A stretch of DNA of 51,823 bases. Origin: CAYLPT01 sp964385645 (lineage in GTDB: Bacteria; Armatimonadota; Hebobacteria; Hebobacterales; Hebobacteraceae). The position numbers and the translations under genes were made by a program. The stretch is from positions 1 through 51,823 of the forward strand of contig CAYLPT010000003.1 of the NCBI GenBank assembly GCA_964385645.1. The letters run 5' to 3'. This document shows, in pieces, positions 22,939 to 30,285 of this stretch; position 1 is the stretch's first letter, and the number at the start of each line of letters is the position of its first letter. The notes beneath the pieces were generated by a model, which searched no databases, was not told the DNA's origin, and saw nothing but the letters and a program-made list of their open reading frames with translations.

Positions 22939-24357
22939 ATGCGAAGCGTCCAGCGAATCGAGCCCAGGACGACACAGACGCAGCGGGTCAGCCCGAGGCT
23001 GGTCGTCGCGGGAACGGTGCTGCAGATGTCGTCCGAGGAGCTCCGGCTCCGCCTCCAGGAGGAGGCACACGCCAACCCGGCGTTGGAGATCGTGTGGGAG
23101 AACCTCTGCCCGAGCTGCGGTCGCGGCCTGTCGGGGGACACCTGTTGGTTCTGCCGCAACGGCCAGCTGGAAAGTGGCGGTCCGCCGGCGATCTACGACG
23201 GGCCTCTGCCCGGCGAGCCGCGCGCCCGACGCTGGGACGGTGAGGAGAATGGCGACCCGCTCGAGCGGGTGCACAGCCCCTGCTCGCTCCAGGACCACGT
23301 GCTCCTCCAGGCCCGCCTCACGGTCGCGAACAGGGACCTGCCCATCGCCGAGTATCTGGTGGCGGGCCTGAGCGACGAGGGGCTGCTAGAGGTGGATGTG
23401 GAGGAGGCCGCGCAGGCCACCGGCGCAGACGCCGCCCGCGTCTGCGAGGTCCTCTCGGCGCTACAGGGGCTCGATCCACCCGGGGTCTGCGCGCGGTCGG
23501 TCCAGGAATCGGTGCTCATCCAGGTGCGACAACTCGCCGACGAGGAGCGGGTCCCTGAGCTGGCCGAGCCGATCCTGGCGCGCCACTGGCGGGACCTGGC
23601 GAACCACTCCTACGAGAAGATCGCCCGTCGGCTCGGCGTCTCCTGCGAGGCCGTCCAGGAGGCCGCGGAGTTCATCCGTACCAGGCTGTGCCCTTACCCG
23701 GGGCGGCTCTACCACTCGCCCTACGACGGGGCGGGGGGCGACCACGCGCCGGCGCTGCGCTTCGACCTGGCGATCAGGCGGGAGCTGGCGGACTACGTGG
23801 TGGAGGTGGTCCGGCCCTACGACTTCGAGCTGAGGGTGAGCGAGGCCTACCGCCGGCTGGGGGCGGTGGCGGGCAACGGACACGCCGGCGCCGCCGAGTA
23901 CCAGATGGCCCTGGATCAGTACCGCCGGGCCACCTGGCTGCTGCAGAGCATCAAGCTCCGGGAACAGACCCTCCGTGACATCGGCGAGTACCTGATCCGC
24001 GTCCAGCGGCCGTTCCTGGACACCGAGTCAGAGCAGAAGATGAAGCCGCTGACCCAGACCCGGGTGGCGAGCGAGACTGGCAAGCACCCCTCCACCGTCT
24101 CGCGGGCGATCTCGGGCAAGTTCGTCCTGCTGCCGAGCGGGCGGCTGATGGGCCTCGAGCGGTTCTTCTCCCCCGCGGTAGCACCCAAGACGGTGATCGC
24201 CGAGCTGCTCGCCAAGGAAAACCCCGAGAAGCCGCTGACCGACGAGCAGATCTGCCGCATCCTGCGAATCCGGGGGTTCAGCATCGCCCGGCGGACGGTG
24301 GCGAAGTACCGCCTCGCGCTCCGCCTGCCGAGCTCCATCCAGCGCGGGTACCACTAG
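22939..24357 (+). CDS. rpoN: RNA polymerase sigma-54 factor with zinc-ribbon-like insert
   Basis: 472 aa. Region I is LVVAGTVLQMSSEELRLRLQ followed by EEAHANPALE. Next comes an insert with four cysteines, CPSCG (57/60) and CWFC (69/72), spaced like a zinc ribbon. The core-binding domain follows (LQDHVLLQARL, VAGLSDEGLLEVD, LQGLDPPGVCARSVQESVLI), then the -12 recognition HTH (TQTRVASETGKHPSTVSRAI, SGKFV) and the RpoN box ARRTVAKYR near the C-terminus. GAGG seven bases before the ATG supports the start. It stands behind the receiver-PilZ gene and a sigma-54 promoter, and converges on the GT39 gene 23 bases away. Whether this is the only rpoN of the genome cannot be seen here. Confidence 0.95.
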   Translation: MRSVQRIEPRTTQTQRVSPRLVVAGTVLQMSSEELRLRLQEEAHANPALEIVWENLCPSCGRGLSGDTCWFCRNGQLESGGPPAIYDGPLPGEPRARRWDGEENGDPLERVHSPCSLQDHVLLQARLTVANRDLPIAEYLVAGLSDEGLLEVDVEEAAQATGADAARVCEVLSALQGLDPPGVCARSVQESVLIQVRQLADEERVPELAEPILARHWRDLANHSYEKIARRLGVSCEAVQEAAEFIRTRLCPYPGRLYHSPYDGAGGDHAPALRFDLAIRRELADYVVEVVRPYDFELRVSEAYRRLGAVAGNGHAGAAEYQMALDQYRRATWLLQSIKLREQTLRDIGEYLIRVQRPFLDTESEQKMKPLTQTRVASETGKHPSTVSRAISGKFVLLPSGRLMGLERFFSPAVAPKTVIAELLAKENPEKPLTDEQICRILRIRGFSIARRTVAKYRLALRLPSSIQRGYH

Positions 24358-24380
24358 CCGCGGGCACCCTGGCGGCGCCC

Positions 24381-26180
24381 TCACTCCACGTCCACGATCG
24401 CTGGCAGAGCCGGCAGCTCGACCTCGCCCTCTTCCAGCACCCCCTCGTGCGGCACCTCCGCGTCCGCCCGCAGGAGCAGAAAGTCGGCTGGCGGCAGAGT
24501 CGCGGCGAGGGTCCAGCCGGGCGGCGTCCAGGGCGGGCCGAGCGCCGGATCGCGGTCGCGGGCGCCGATCTGCTGCGCGATCACCGCCTGAAGGAGCTGC
24601 CACCGCCCCACCCCCTCCTCCGGCGGCCATCCAGAGAGCGGGGCCGACAGGAAGATCGCGTCCGGCACGACGCCCGCGCGCTCCAGCCGCTGGAGGCTCT
24701 CGCACCTCGTGGCGTCGGCCGCCTCGGCGATGCTGATCGGATTGTCCTCGTCCGGCTCCGGTGGCGAGGCCTGGGGTATCCAGATCGCGGTCCGGTTGGC
24801 GTACCACGCAACAGCCCAGGGCTGGTCCGTCAGTACGATCGCGTTCGCCGGCAGCGCTCGGCCCAGGTACTCCCAGTTCTGCCGGTCAGGCGGGGACGGC
24901 CTCCGGCCCGGCACGGCCAGCAGGGCTATCGGGAGCGCGGCGAGACACAACACCGCGGCAGTCCCCACGGCCGCAGGGCGGACGCCGATATGCCGCTCAC
25001 GCAGCACGAGGACAAACGCCGTCGCCCCGAGCGCGGCCGTGATGCCCGCGGTGCCGTAGAGCAGGTCGTACATCCCCTCGCCGGCGGCTAGGTTGAGCGA
25101 CACCAGCACCAGGCCGGCCAGAAACGCCCACTTCAGGCCGTTGCCCGCGCGGGAGCGCAGGTCGAGGACTAGCGCGAGACCGAATAGAGGCAGGAGGACC
25201 ATGCCGAGGAGCATCGGCAGGGTCGTCTCCAGGGCCACCAGATTGGTCAAGGTCTTCCTGGCCACCTCCCGGTAGTGTCCGAAGACGAACGTCAGCGCGG
25301 GGGTGTTGTCGAGGCTTGAGCTGACGTGCCGGTAGAGGCTGGACAGCGGATACGTGCCTGTGTTCATGGCAAGCTGGTAGCTGCGGAGGCCGGCGAACGG
25401 GCTGCCCGCGACGAGGAAGTTACGCACAAGCCACGGCGCGACGGCGGCGAAGGACCCGACGAGGAACAGGCCGACGTGCCGAAGCCGCTCAGAGCGCTGG
25501 AGGGCGTACACCAGCGCGGCGGCCGGGATCACGAACAGCAGGGCCGCGAAGTCGGTGAGATAGAGGACGCCGAACGCGACCCCGGAGAGCACGCTCCAGC
25601 GGCGGGCGCCCGGGTGGCGGACGATCAGGTAGAACAGCAGGGTCAGGAAGAAGGCCGTGGCCGCGACGTTGAGCCCGGTGTGGGTGGCCTTCAGGAGCCC
25701 CGGGTGGAGCCCGACGAGGAGCGCGGCGAGCGCGCCGGCCGGCGGGCCGAGCAGCCGCGAGGCGAGCAGGTACGTGAGTATGACGGTCAGCAGCGCCAGC
25801 GCGATCGAGAGAAGGATCATCGCGCGCTCGGTGGCGCCGAACAGGTTGAACCCGATCGCCAGCAGGAAGGGGTAGACGGGCGCGTTGTACAGGTCGGGAT
25901 GGCGCTCCACGCGGGGCGCCTTGGCGAGGCTGAACGGCCGCACGATGCTAGTCGTGAAGCCGTGGCCGTCGCTGATGTTGCGCCCAACCTGGGCCGCGTC
26001 CATCGCGTCCGGTATCCGGATGCCGGTGAAGTGGCTGCTGAAGAACCAGCCGTAGACGACCACACACGGAAGTAGCCAGGCGAGGTGGAAGAGCGCGGTT
26101 CGGACTCCCGCCTCGATTCGGTCGCGGCTGCGCGCGGCCGGGGCCGCCGGCTGTTGCACGACTCCTTCACTCGTGGCCAT
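24381..26180 (-). CDS. GT39-type (ArnT/PMT-like) membrane glycosyltransferase
   Basis: 599 aa from the ATG at 26180; AGGAGG five bases upstream decides against the GTG one codon earlier. About ten to twelve membrane helices; the first periplasmic loop has the acidic motif DAMDAAQVGRNISDGHGF, equivalent to the catalytic D-x-x-x-Y/D region of this superfamily, followed by IVRPFSLAK and LYNAPVYPFLLAIGF. The C-terminal ~180 residues form a soluble domain with VLTDQPWAVAWYANRTAIWI. Such enzymes transfer a sugar from a polyprenyl-phosphate donor to a lipid or protein on the outer face of the membrane. Placed directly after the exosortase gene, it may glycosylate PEP-CTERM proteins; that is inference. 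Confidence 0.85.
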   Translation of the reverse strand: MATSEGVVQQPAAPAARSRDRIEAGVRTALFHLAWLLPCVVVYGWFFSSHFTGIRIPDAMDAAQVGRNISDGHGFTTSIVRPFSLAKAPRVERHPDLYNAPVYPFLLAIGFNLFGATERAMILLSIALALLTVILTYLLASRLLGPPAGALAALLVGLHPGLLKATHTGLNVAATAFFLTLLFYLIVRHPGARRWSVLSGVAFGVLYLTDFAALLFVIPAAALVYALQRSERLRHVGLFLVGSFAAVAPWLVRNFLVAGSPFAGLRSYQLAMNTGTYPLSSLYRHVSSSLDNTPALTFVFGHYREVARKTLTNLVALETTLPMLLGMVLLPLFGLALVLDLRSRAGNGLKWAFLAGLVLVSLNLAAGEGMYDLLYGTAGITAALGATAFVLVLRERHIGVRPAAVGTAAVLCLAALPIALLAVPGRRPSPPDRQNWEYLGRALPANAIVLTDQPWAVAWYANRTAIWIPQASPPEPDEDNPISIAEAADATRCESLQRLERAGVVPDAIFLSAPLSGWPPEEGVGRWQLLQAVIAQQIGARDRDPALGPPWTPPGWTLAATLPPADFLLLRADAEVPHEGVLEEGEVELPALPAIVDVE

Positions 26181-26222
26181 CACGTCCTCCTGAGTAGGGC
26201 CATGTGGCGCCGCCCTGGGCGC

Positions 26223-27812
26223 TCACAGCCCTGTAGCAGCATTCAAAGTCGGGTAAAGCTCCCGGAGGAGTTCCTCGGCCGCCTCTACCGCCGCCTCCGT
26301 CGAACCGGCCACCGGGGCCGTGACGCGGATCAGCGCGCCGCCGCTGGGGCGGTTCAGGAGCCGGTTGCGCAGCAGGCGGTACTGGAAGATGACCCAGCTC
26401 GGCGACGTCTCCTCGTGGGAGGCGAACCAGTAGAGCACGACCCGGCGGAAGTCCTGGCGCTGGAGCAGGAACTCGTTGGCGACCAAAGGCGCGCCCGCGC
26501 CCACGGACAGCTTGCGCCGGTTCTTCTCAAGGATGTTCCAGCCGCCGCCCAGCAGGCAGAAGCCGGGTGAGTGGAAGGTCTCCTTCTCCCGCCCGACGAC
26601 GATGGCAATGTCCGACCAGTAGCCGTCCTCGCGCACATACAGGCGAGCGACGTAGGCGTCGGGGCGGAGCATCTCCTGGCTCGTCCGATCCAGGGGCCCC
26701 AGGTCCTCGCCCTGCCACTGTTCTGTCTCCATGGGGAGGAGGGAGAAGTCGGAGCTGATGGGCTCGCCCGCCTCAGTGGCCGCATGGGAGCCGACGACCA
26801 GCAGGGCCGTGACGGCGAGCAGGGCCAGGGGCGGCAGGTAGGTCGGCCAGGGGCGCGCGCTCGGCTGGTGGGGCCGGGGCGGCGCGGTCGCATGAGCCGG
26901 GGCATCGCCGCCGGAGTCGCACGGCCCGCGGCCGGAGGGGTAGCGCAGGCCGAGCATCCGTGCGACGCCGGCGAGCCCCACGGCGGCGGTCACGTAGACG
27001 ACGGCGACGCCTGAGAAGCCATGCAGGAAGCCCTGCGCGGCATCCCGGCCCCACCAGGAGCCGATGGCGAGGATGCAGAGAATGCGGACGACGTTCGCGA
27101 TCAACGCTAGGGGAACGGTCAGGGCGAAGAGCGCCCCGCGCTTCCAGATAGGCCCCGTGAGGATGTACGCAGCCAGCGCCCCGACGGCGAGCAGGGCGAC
27201 GAGGGACTTCATGCCACTGCACGGCGCGCCCACCGAGAACGTGTAGCGAGGCAGGTGGATGTCCACGCCGTCACGCATCACCGGGACGCCAAAGAGGCCG
27301 GTGATCATGGCCGCGAACCTGGCGGAGAAGAGCTGCATCGGGAAGCTGAGGAACTCGACGAGGGTGTCCGGCCAGGGGATCGCGAACCAGAGGAACCCGT
27401 AGGCAAAGGCGAGGAGGCGGCTCGCCGCCGGCCCCAGCAAGTAGAGCATCAGACCGCCCAGGACGACCAGGAGCGACACCCGGGGCAGGAAGTGCACGTC
27501 GGAGAGGATGCCGAAAGGGTAGAGCAGGAGGCCCACGGCGATCACGACCAGCGCCCAGCCCCACCGCTGCGCCGCCGCGGCCGCGCCGCGGCGGCGCTCC
27601 CAGGCGAAGTAGCCAACCACGAAGGGCACGAGGAAGCCGTGGGAGGCGTTCTCGTTCGTCCACCACGTTCCCACCATGTCGGTCACCACCGGCCCGTACA
27701 GCGCGCACAGCGCGACGCACAGCAGCACCGGCGGCGCCGCGCGGCCGATGGGCGCGGCCCGCCGCGGTGCCGCCTGCGCCCCCTCCAGAGTCACTTCGCG
27801 CTCGGTCGCCAT
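26223..27812 (-). CDS. Exosortase fused to EpsI (XrtA-type, PEP-CTERM sorting enzyme)
   Basis: 529 aa from the ATG at 27812, chosen because the predicted sigma-54 start (27820) lies inside the alternative ATG at 27827; the frame upstream to 28139 is low-complexity. Eight or so membrane helices carry the exosortase triad: Cys198 in GAPCSGMKSLVALL, Arg243 in ANVVRILCI and His264 in FLHGFSGVAVV. Residues ~335-529 are an EpsI/DUF3485 domain (SDFSLLPMETEQWQGEDLG, ETFHSPGFCLLGGGW). It should cleave PEP-CTERM tails and pass the proteins to an acceptor at the surface. Fusion of the two parts is known in some exosortases. The three substrate genes are adjacent and divergent. Confidence 0.93.
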   Translation of the reverse strand: MATEREVTLEGAQAAPRRAAPIGRAAPPVLLCVALCALYGPVVTDMVGTWWTNENASHGFLVPFVVGYFAWERRRGAAAAAQRWGWALVVIAVGLLLYPFGILSDVHFLPRVSLLVVLGGLMLYLLGPAASRLLAFAYGFLWFAIPWPDTLVEFLSFPMQLFSARFAAMITGLFGVPVMRDGVDIHLPRYTFSVGAPCSGMKSLVALLAVGALAAYILTGPIWKRGALFALTVPLALIANVVRILCILAIGSWWGRDAAQGFLHGFSGVAVVYVTAAVGLAGVARMLGLRYPSGRGPCDSGGDAPAHATAPPRPHQPSARPWPTYLPPLALLAVTALLVVGSHAATEAGEPISSDFSLLPMETEQWQGEDLGPLDRTSQEMLRPDAYVARLYVREDGYWSDIAIVVGREKETFHSPGFCLLGGGWNILEKNRRKLSVGAGAPLVANEFLLQRQDFRRVVLYWFASHEETSPSWVIFQYRLLRNRLLNRPSGGALIRVTAPVAGSTEAAVEAAEELLRELYPTLNAATGL

Positions 27813-27830
27813 GGCGTGAAGTGACATCGG

Positions 27831-27846
27831 TGCAGGAACTGTGCCA
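27831..27846 (-). promoter_or_regulatory. Sigma-54 promoter of the exosortase-EpsI gene
   Basis: Minus-strand TGGCACAGTTCCTGCA, with TGGCA and TGCA at exact -24/-12 spacing. The predicted start is ~27820, only about eight bases before the ATG at 27812, so translation would be nearly leaderless. Confidence 0.6.
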
Positions 27847-27855
27847 GAGGGCTCG

Positions 27856-27898
27856 GGGGCGCTAGTGGACGGCTGAATGGCGCCTGGCGGGGCGCTAG
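27856..27898. repeat. Direct repeat GGGGCGCTAG, possible activator-binding sites
   Basis: The 10-mer GGGGCGCTAG occurs at 27856-27865 and 27889-27898, 33 bases apart (three helical turns), between the two divergent sigma-54 promoters. This is a suitable position for enhancer sites serving both; the assignment is inference. Confidence 0.4.
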
Positions 27899-27967
27899 AC
27901 CCTGATTCCGGGGCGGTCGGTTCATGGCTGCCGGAGAGGACACTGTGGGGATGGCGAGCGGGTGCGG

Positions 27968-27983
27968 TGGTACGCTTGATGCT
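27968..27983 (+). promoter_or_regulatory. Sigma-54 promoter of the first PEP-CTERM gene
   Basis: TGGTACGCTTGATGCT fits the -24/-12 consensus with two mismatches and exact spacing. The predicted start is ~27994, about 137 bases before the CTG start, almost the same leader length as for the paralogue on the other strand. Confidence 0.62.
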
Positions 27984-28130
27984 GCTCCGTGGTTTCGAGT
28001 GCCGCCGGGTGGCGCCAGGTGCTATCTGTGCCGCCCGGGAGCGCGAGTCGGCGGCAATGCGGGCCGGCCCTGACACGGCTGCCCCGGCGCGCCGGCCCTG
28101 CGGACTCGGCCGGAAGGGAGGTGATGGAGA

Positions 28131-28838
28131 CTGAGACACATACTAGTCGGTAAGTCGTCGTTGCGTTGGGCCATTACCCTCACGCTTGTGAGCGTGATAG
28201 GTCTGGCCCTCAGCGCGGCGCCAGCCCTGGCGTACGACGCCACGGTCAGAGGATGGGTCGGCTACGGCGGTGTCAACAATGGCGGCGAGTTCGACGTGCA
28301 TGTCGCCACGTGGAGCTACCCAGTGCCCTGGATGACGTCCGTCAACACCTCGGGTTCGCACAGCGGGTACGCGACCCAGTTCGCGACCTTCTGTGTGCAG
28401 CGCACCCAGACGTTCAGTCCGGGCTCGCTGTACAACGTAACGCTCAGCAAGCAGACGGACGGCACCAAGCAGGCGCCCCTCACACCTGAGGCGGCGTGGT
28501 TGTTCCACAAGTGGAACTCGCGTGGCCTTACAGACTACCGCTACGACGATCCGACCAACCGCGTGTACGACGCCCGTGACCTGCAGCTAGCCCTGTGGGC
28601 CCACATGGGTGAGTGGGACTCCGGCAGCCTGGGTGGGCAGGCCAAGTCCTGGTATGACGCTGCAAAGGGTCGGTGGACCGGCACGGGCAACGTGTACGTC
28701 ATGCAGCTCTACCGGTCCTCCAACGACCACCAAGACTGGCTGGTCGAGCTGGTCCCGGAGCCTGGGACGATCGTCTTGCTCGCCTGTGGCGCGCTCGGAC
28801 TTGTGCCGGCGCTCAAGCGCCGACGGCGCAACAACTAG
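28131..28838 (+). CDS. PEP-CTERM protein with thioester-domain-like Cys/Gln motifs (paralogue 1), CTG start
   Basis: 235 aa if translation begins at CTG 28131. No ATG or GTG is available in frame; a strong ribosome site (GGAGGTGAT) ends five bases before this CTG, and the same 16-base block CCGGAAGGGAGGTGAT precedes the ATG of the paralogue. The TTG at 28161 is 36 bases from the site. Signal peptide WAITLTLVSVIGLALSAAPA, then a beta-rich domain with FATFCVQ (Cys88) and DLQLALW (Gln152), the spacing of a thioester adhesin fold. The C-terminus is VPEPGT, a hydrophobic helix and KRRRR, the exosortase sorting signal. Expected to be sorted by the adjacent exosortase. Confidence 0.85.
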   Translation: MRHILVGKSSLRWAITLTLVSVIGLALSAAPALAYDATVRGWVGYGGVNNGGEFDVHVATWSYPVPWMTSVNTSGSHSGYATQFATFCVQRTQTFSPGSLYNVTLSKQTDGTKQAPLTPEAAWLFHKWNSRGLTDYRYDDPTNRVYDARDLQLALWAHMGEWDSGSLGGQAKSWYDAAKGRWTGTGNVYVMQLYRSSNDHQDWLVELVPEPGTIVLLACGALGLVPALKRRRRNN

Positions 28839-28891
28839 CGATCGGCCCGCGCACGGCCTGCCTGGCCGCACGCGAGCCCACGCATCGGGCG

Positions 28892-28916
28892 GGGCAGGGG
28901 ACAGAGTCCCCTGCCC
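28892..28916 (+). terminator. Hairpin after PEP-CTERM gene 1
   Basis: Perfect 11-bp inverted repeat GGGCAGGGGAC / GTCCCCTGCCC with a three-base loop, 54 bases past the stop. There is no clear T-run, so termination is inferred from position. Confidence 0.6.
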
Positions 28917-28958
28917 TGCTGCTGTCTAGGCCTGTGGACGGAGCGGGAAGCCAAGCGC

Positions 28959-28987
28959 GCGGGCGGCGCCTCGAGAGCGCCGCCCGC
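28959..28987 (-). terminator. Hairpin after PEP-CTERM gene 2
   Basis: Perfect 11-bp inverted repeat GCGGGCGGCGC / GCGCCGCCCGC with a seven-base loop, 55 bases past the stop of the convergent paralogue. No T-run. Confidence 0.55.
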
Positions 28988-29042
28988 AGGTCCAGGGGGT
29001 TGATCACCCCGGTTCGAACTCAGGCAGCAAGGCTGCCTAGCT

Positions 29043-29750
29043 CTAGCACTGTCGTCGTCTGCGGCGCAGCGCGGGCACCAGACCAAACAGCGCGCAGCCC
29101 ATCAGGGCGATGGTGCCGGGCTCGGGGACGAGCTCGACGAGCACGTCCTGCTTGTCGGTTCCCGAGGCATAGAGCTGCATCACCCGGACCGAACCGATCT
29201 GGTTGCCCGTATGCCACGAGCTGGCCAGCGCAAGGTCGTACCACTCCTGCTCCCTGGTGTCCGTGCCCCAGTAGCTGAATGACTCTCCCTGCAGTTTCCA
29301 GAGCACCCGCTGAAGCGCAGCTGCGCTAGCGTCCCTGCCTGCCGCGGTGTAGTCGTACTTGGGCAACGCCTTCCTGTTCCATAGCGCGAACAGATAGGCG
29401 GCTCCTCCACTGAGCGGCTTGACGTGCAGTGGGTTGCCGTCCGTGTGGGTCGAGATCGTGACGTCGTAAGGCGTGTTCATCGAGACGAACTGAGTCGTCT
29501 GCATGCAGAAGGTGGCGAAGTGCCGACTGGTGTTCTTCGGTGTCACCCATGTGATGTACGGCGTGTAGTTCCACTGATTCACCTTTACGTCGAACTCGCC
29601 GCCACGGCCAGACCCGACACCCGGGACATGCTGCAGTGGTGCATTGTAGCCATCATACAGGGTCACGTTCGCATCAGCTGCGAGCCCCACTGAAGCCGAC
29701 AGTAAGGCGGCCATCACGACCAGCCCGATCACAAGCGCTCCTCTCTTCAT
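29043..29750 (-). CDS. PEP-CTERM protein with thioester-domain-like Cys/Gln motifs (paralogue 2)
   Basis: 235 aa from the ATG at 29750, preceded by GGAGGTGAT; the frame open to 30221 is not coding. Signal peptide MKRGALVIGLVVMAALLSAS. The mature part aligns with paralogue 1 along its length: GGEFDVKVNQWNY, HFATFCMQ (Cys82), AAYLFALWN, ALQRVLW (Gln147), VMQLY, then VPEPGT, a hydrophobic stretch and RRRRR. The Cys-Gln distance is 65 residues against 64 in paralogue 1. The pair is convergent, each copy with its own sigma-54 promoter and terminator hairpin. Likely a surface protein sorted by the exosortase; a thioester adhesin function is inferred, not shown. Confidence 0.88.
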   Translation of the reverse strand: MKRGALVIGLVVMAALLSASVGLAADANVTLYDGYNAPLQHVPGVGSGRGGEFDVKVNQWNYTPYITWVTPKNTSRHFATFCMQTTQFVSMNTPYDVTISTHTDGNPLHVKPLSGGAAYLFALWNRKALPKYDYTAAGRDASAAALQRVLWKLQGESFSYWGTDTREQEWYDLALASSWHTGNQIGSVRVMQLYASGTDKQDVLVELVPEPGTIALMGCALFGLVPALRRRRRQC

Positions 29751-29899
29751 CACATCACCTCCCTTCCGGAGCCGTCTGGCCGGCGCCGCCGGCTCGGCCG
29801 CGCATACACGCGGCCCCGGCGGGCCGACTTGATCCGCCTGCGCGCAGAGAGTCACCAGTGCGGTTCCCAGCCCGCGCAGGCTGTCCATAGGGTTCACGG

Positions 29900-29915
29900 A
29901 GCACAGAACGTGCCA
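29900..29915 (-). promoter_or_regulatory. Sigma-54 promoter of PEP-CTERM gene 2
   Basis: Minus-strand TGGCACGTTCTGTGCT: the -24 element TGGCACG is exact and GTGCT is one base from TTGCT, with correct spacing. The predicted start is ~29889, a leader of about 139 bases. Confidence 0.7.
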
Positions 29916-30082
29916 CAGGGCGCCGCTGCTGCGCCGGATGAGCGGCCCCGAGAGCCCCGGCAGCCCGGGGATCGCATCCTGGCGCCCAGCAGGCTGCGCA
30001 GGACCCCAGGGCGGCGCTCGGATGCTCCGAACCGCCGGCCCCGATCCGGTGTCGCTATTCCGTCCCCCTCTGGATCGTCGAG

Positions 30083-30098
30083 GGGCACGCTTTGTGCA
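30083..30098 (+). promoter_or_regulatory. Distal sigma-54 promoter candidate of PEP-CTERM gene 3
   Basis: GGGCACGCTTTGTGCA keeps GG and GC at -24/-12 and the ACG of the upstream element; the GTGCA downstream element is like that of gene 2. The predicted start is ~30109, about 177 bases before the ATG. Confidence 0.5.
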
Positions 30099-30215
30099 GC
30101 CACGGTTACCCTGCGCGCAGCGCACAGGCGGCGGAGCCGGTCTGTGATGGCATGAGCGGGCCGGCGGCGAGCCCTGCAGGGCCTTGTGCACCGGGGCGCC
30201 CACTGGGCCGGCGGG

Positions 30216-30231
30216 CGGCACGGTGTGTGCA
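30216..30231 (+). promoter_or_regulatory. Proximal sigma-54 promoter of PEP-CTERM gene 3
   Basis: CGGCACGGTGTGTGCA, correct spacing and two or three mismatches to consensus. The predicted start is ~30242, about 44 bases before the ATG at 30286. Confidence 0.58.
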
Positions 30232-30285
30232 GGTTAGCGGCGAACGGCGTGGCGCCAGAGGGTGCCACAGCGAGGAGTGTACGAT

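Larger units (their letters stand above)
29751..30285. other. Divergent regulatory region between PEP-CTERM genes 2 and 3
   Basis: About 535 bases with no convincing gene. It holds one minus-strand sigma-54 site (29900-29915) and two plus-strand sites (30083-30098, 30216-30231). Open frames crossing it are Arg/Pro-rich and judged non-coding. Confidence 0.6.

Noticed and set aside
24660..24690. CGGCACG ... GC match on the plus strand inside the GT39 gene
   Set aside because: It lies within a coding sequence on the opposite strand with no gene to drive, and the -12 element is poor.
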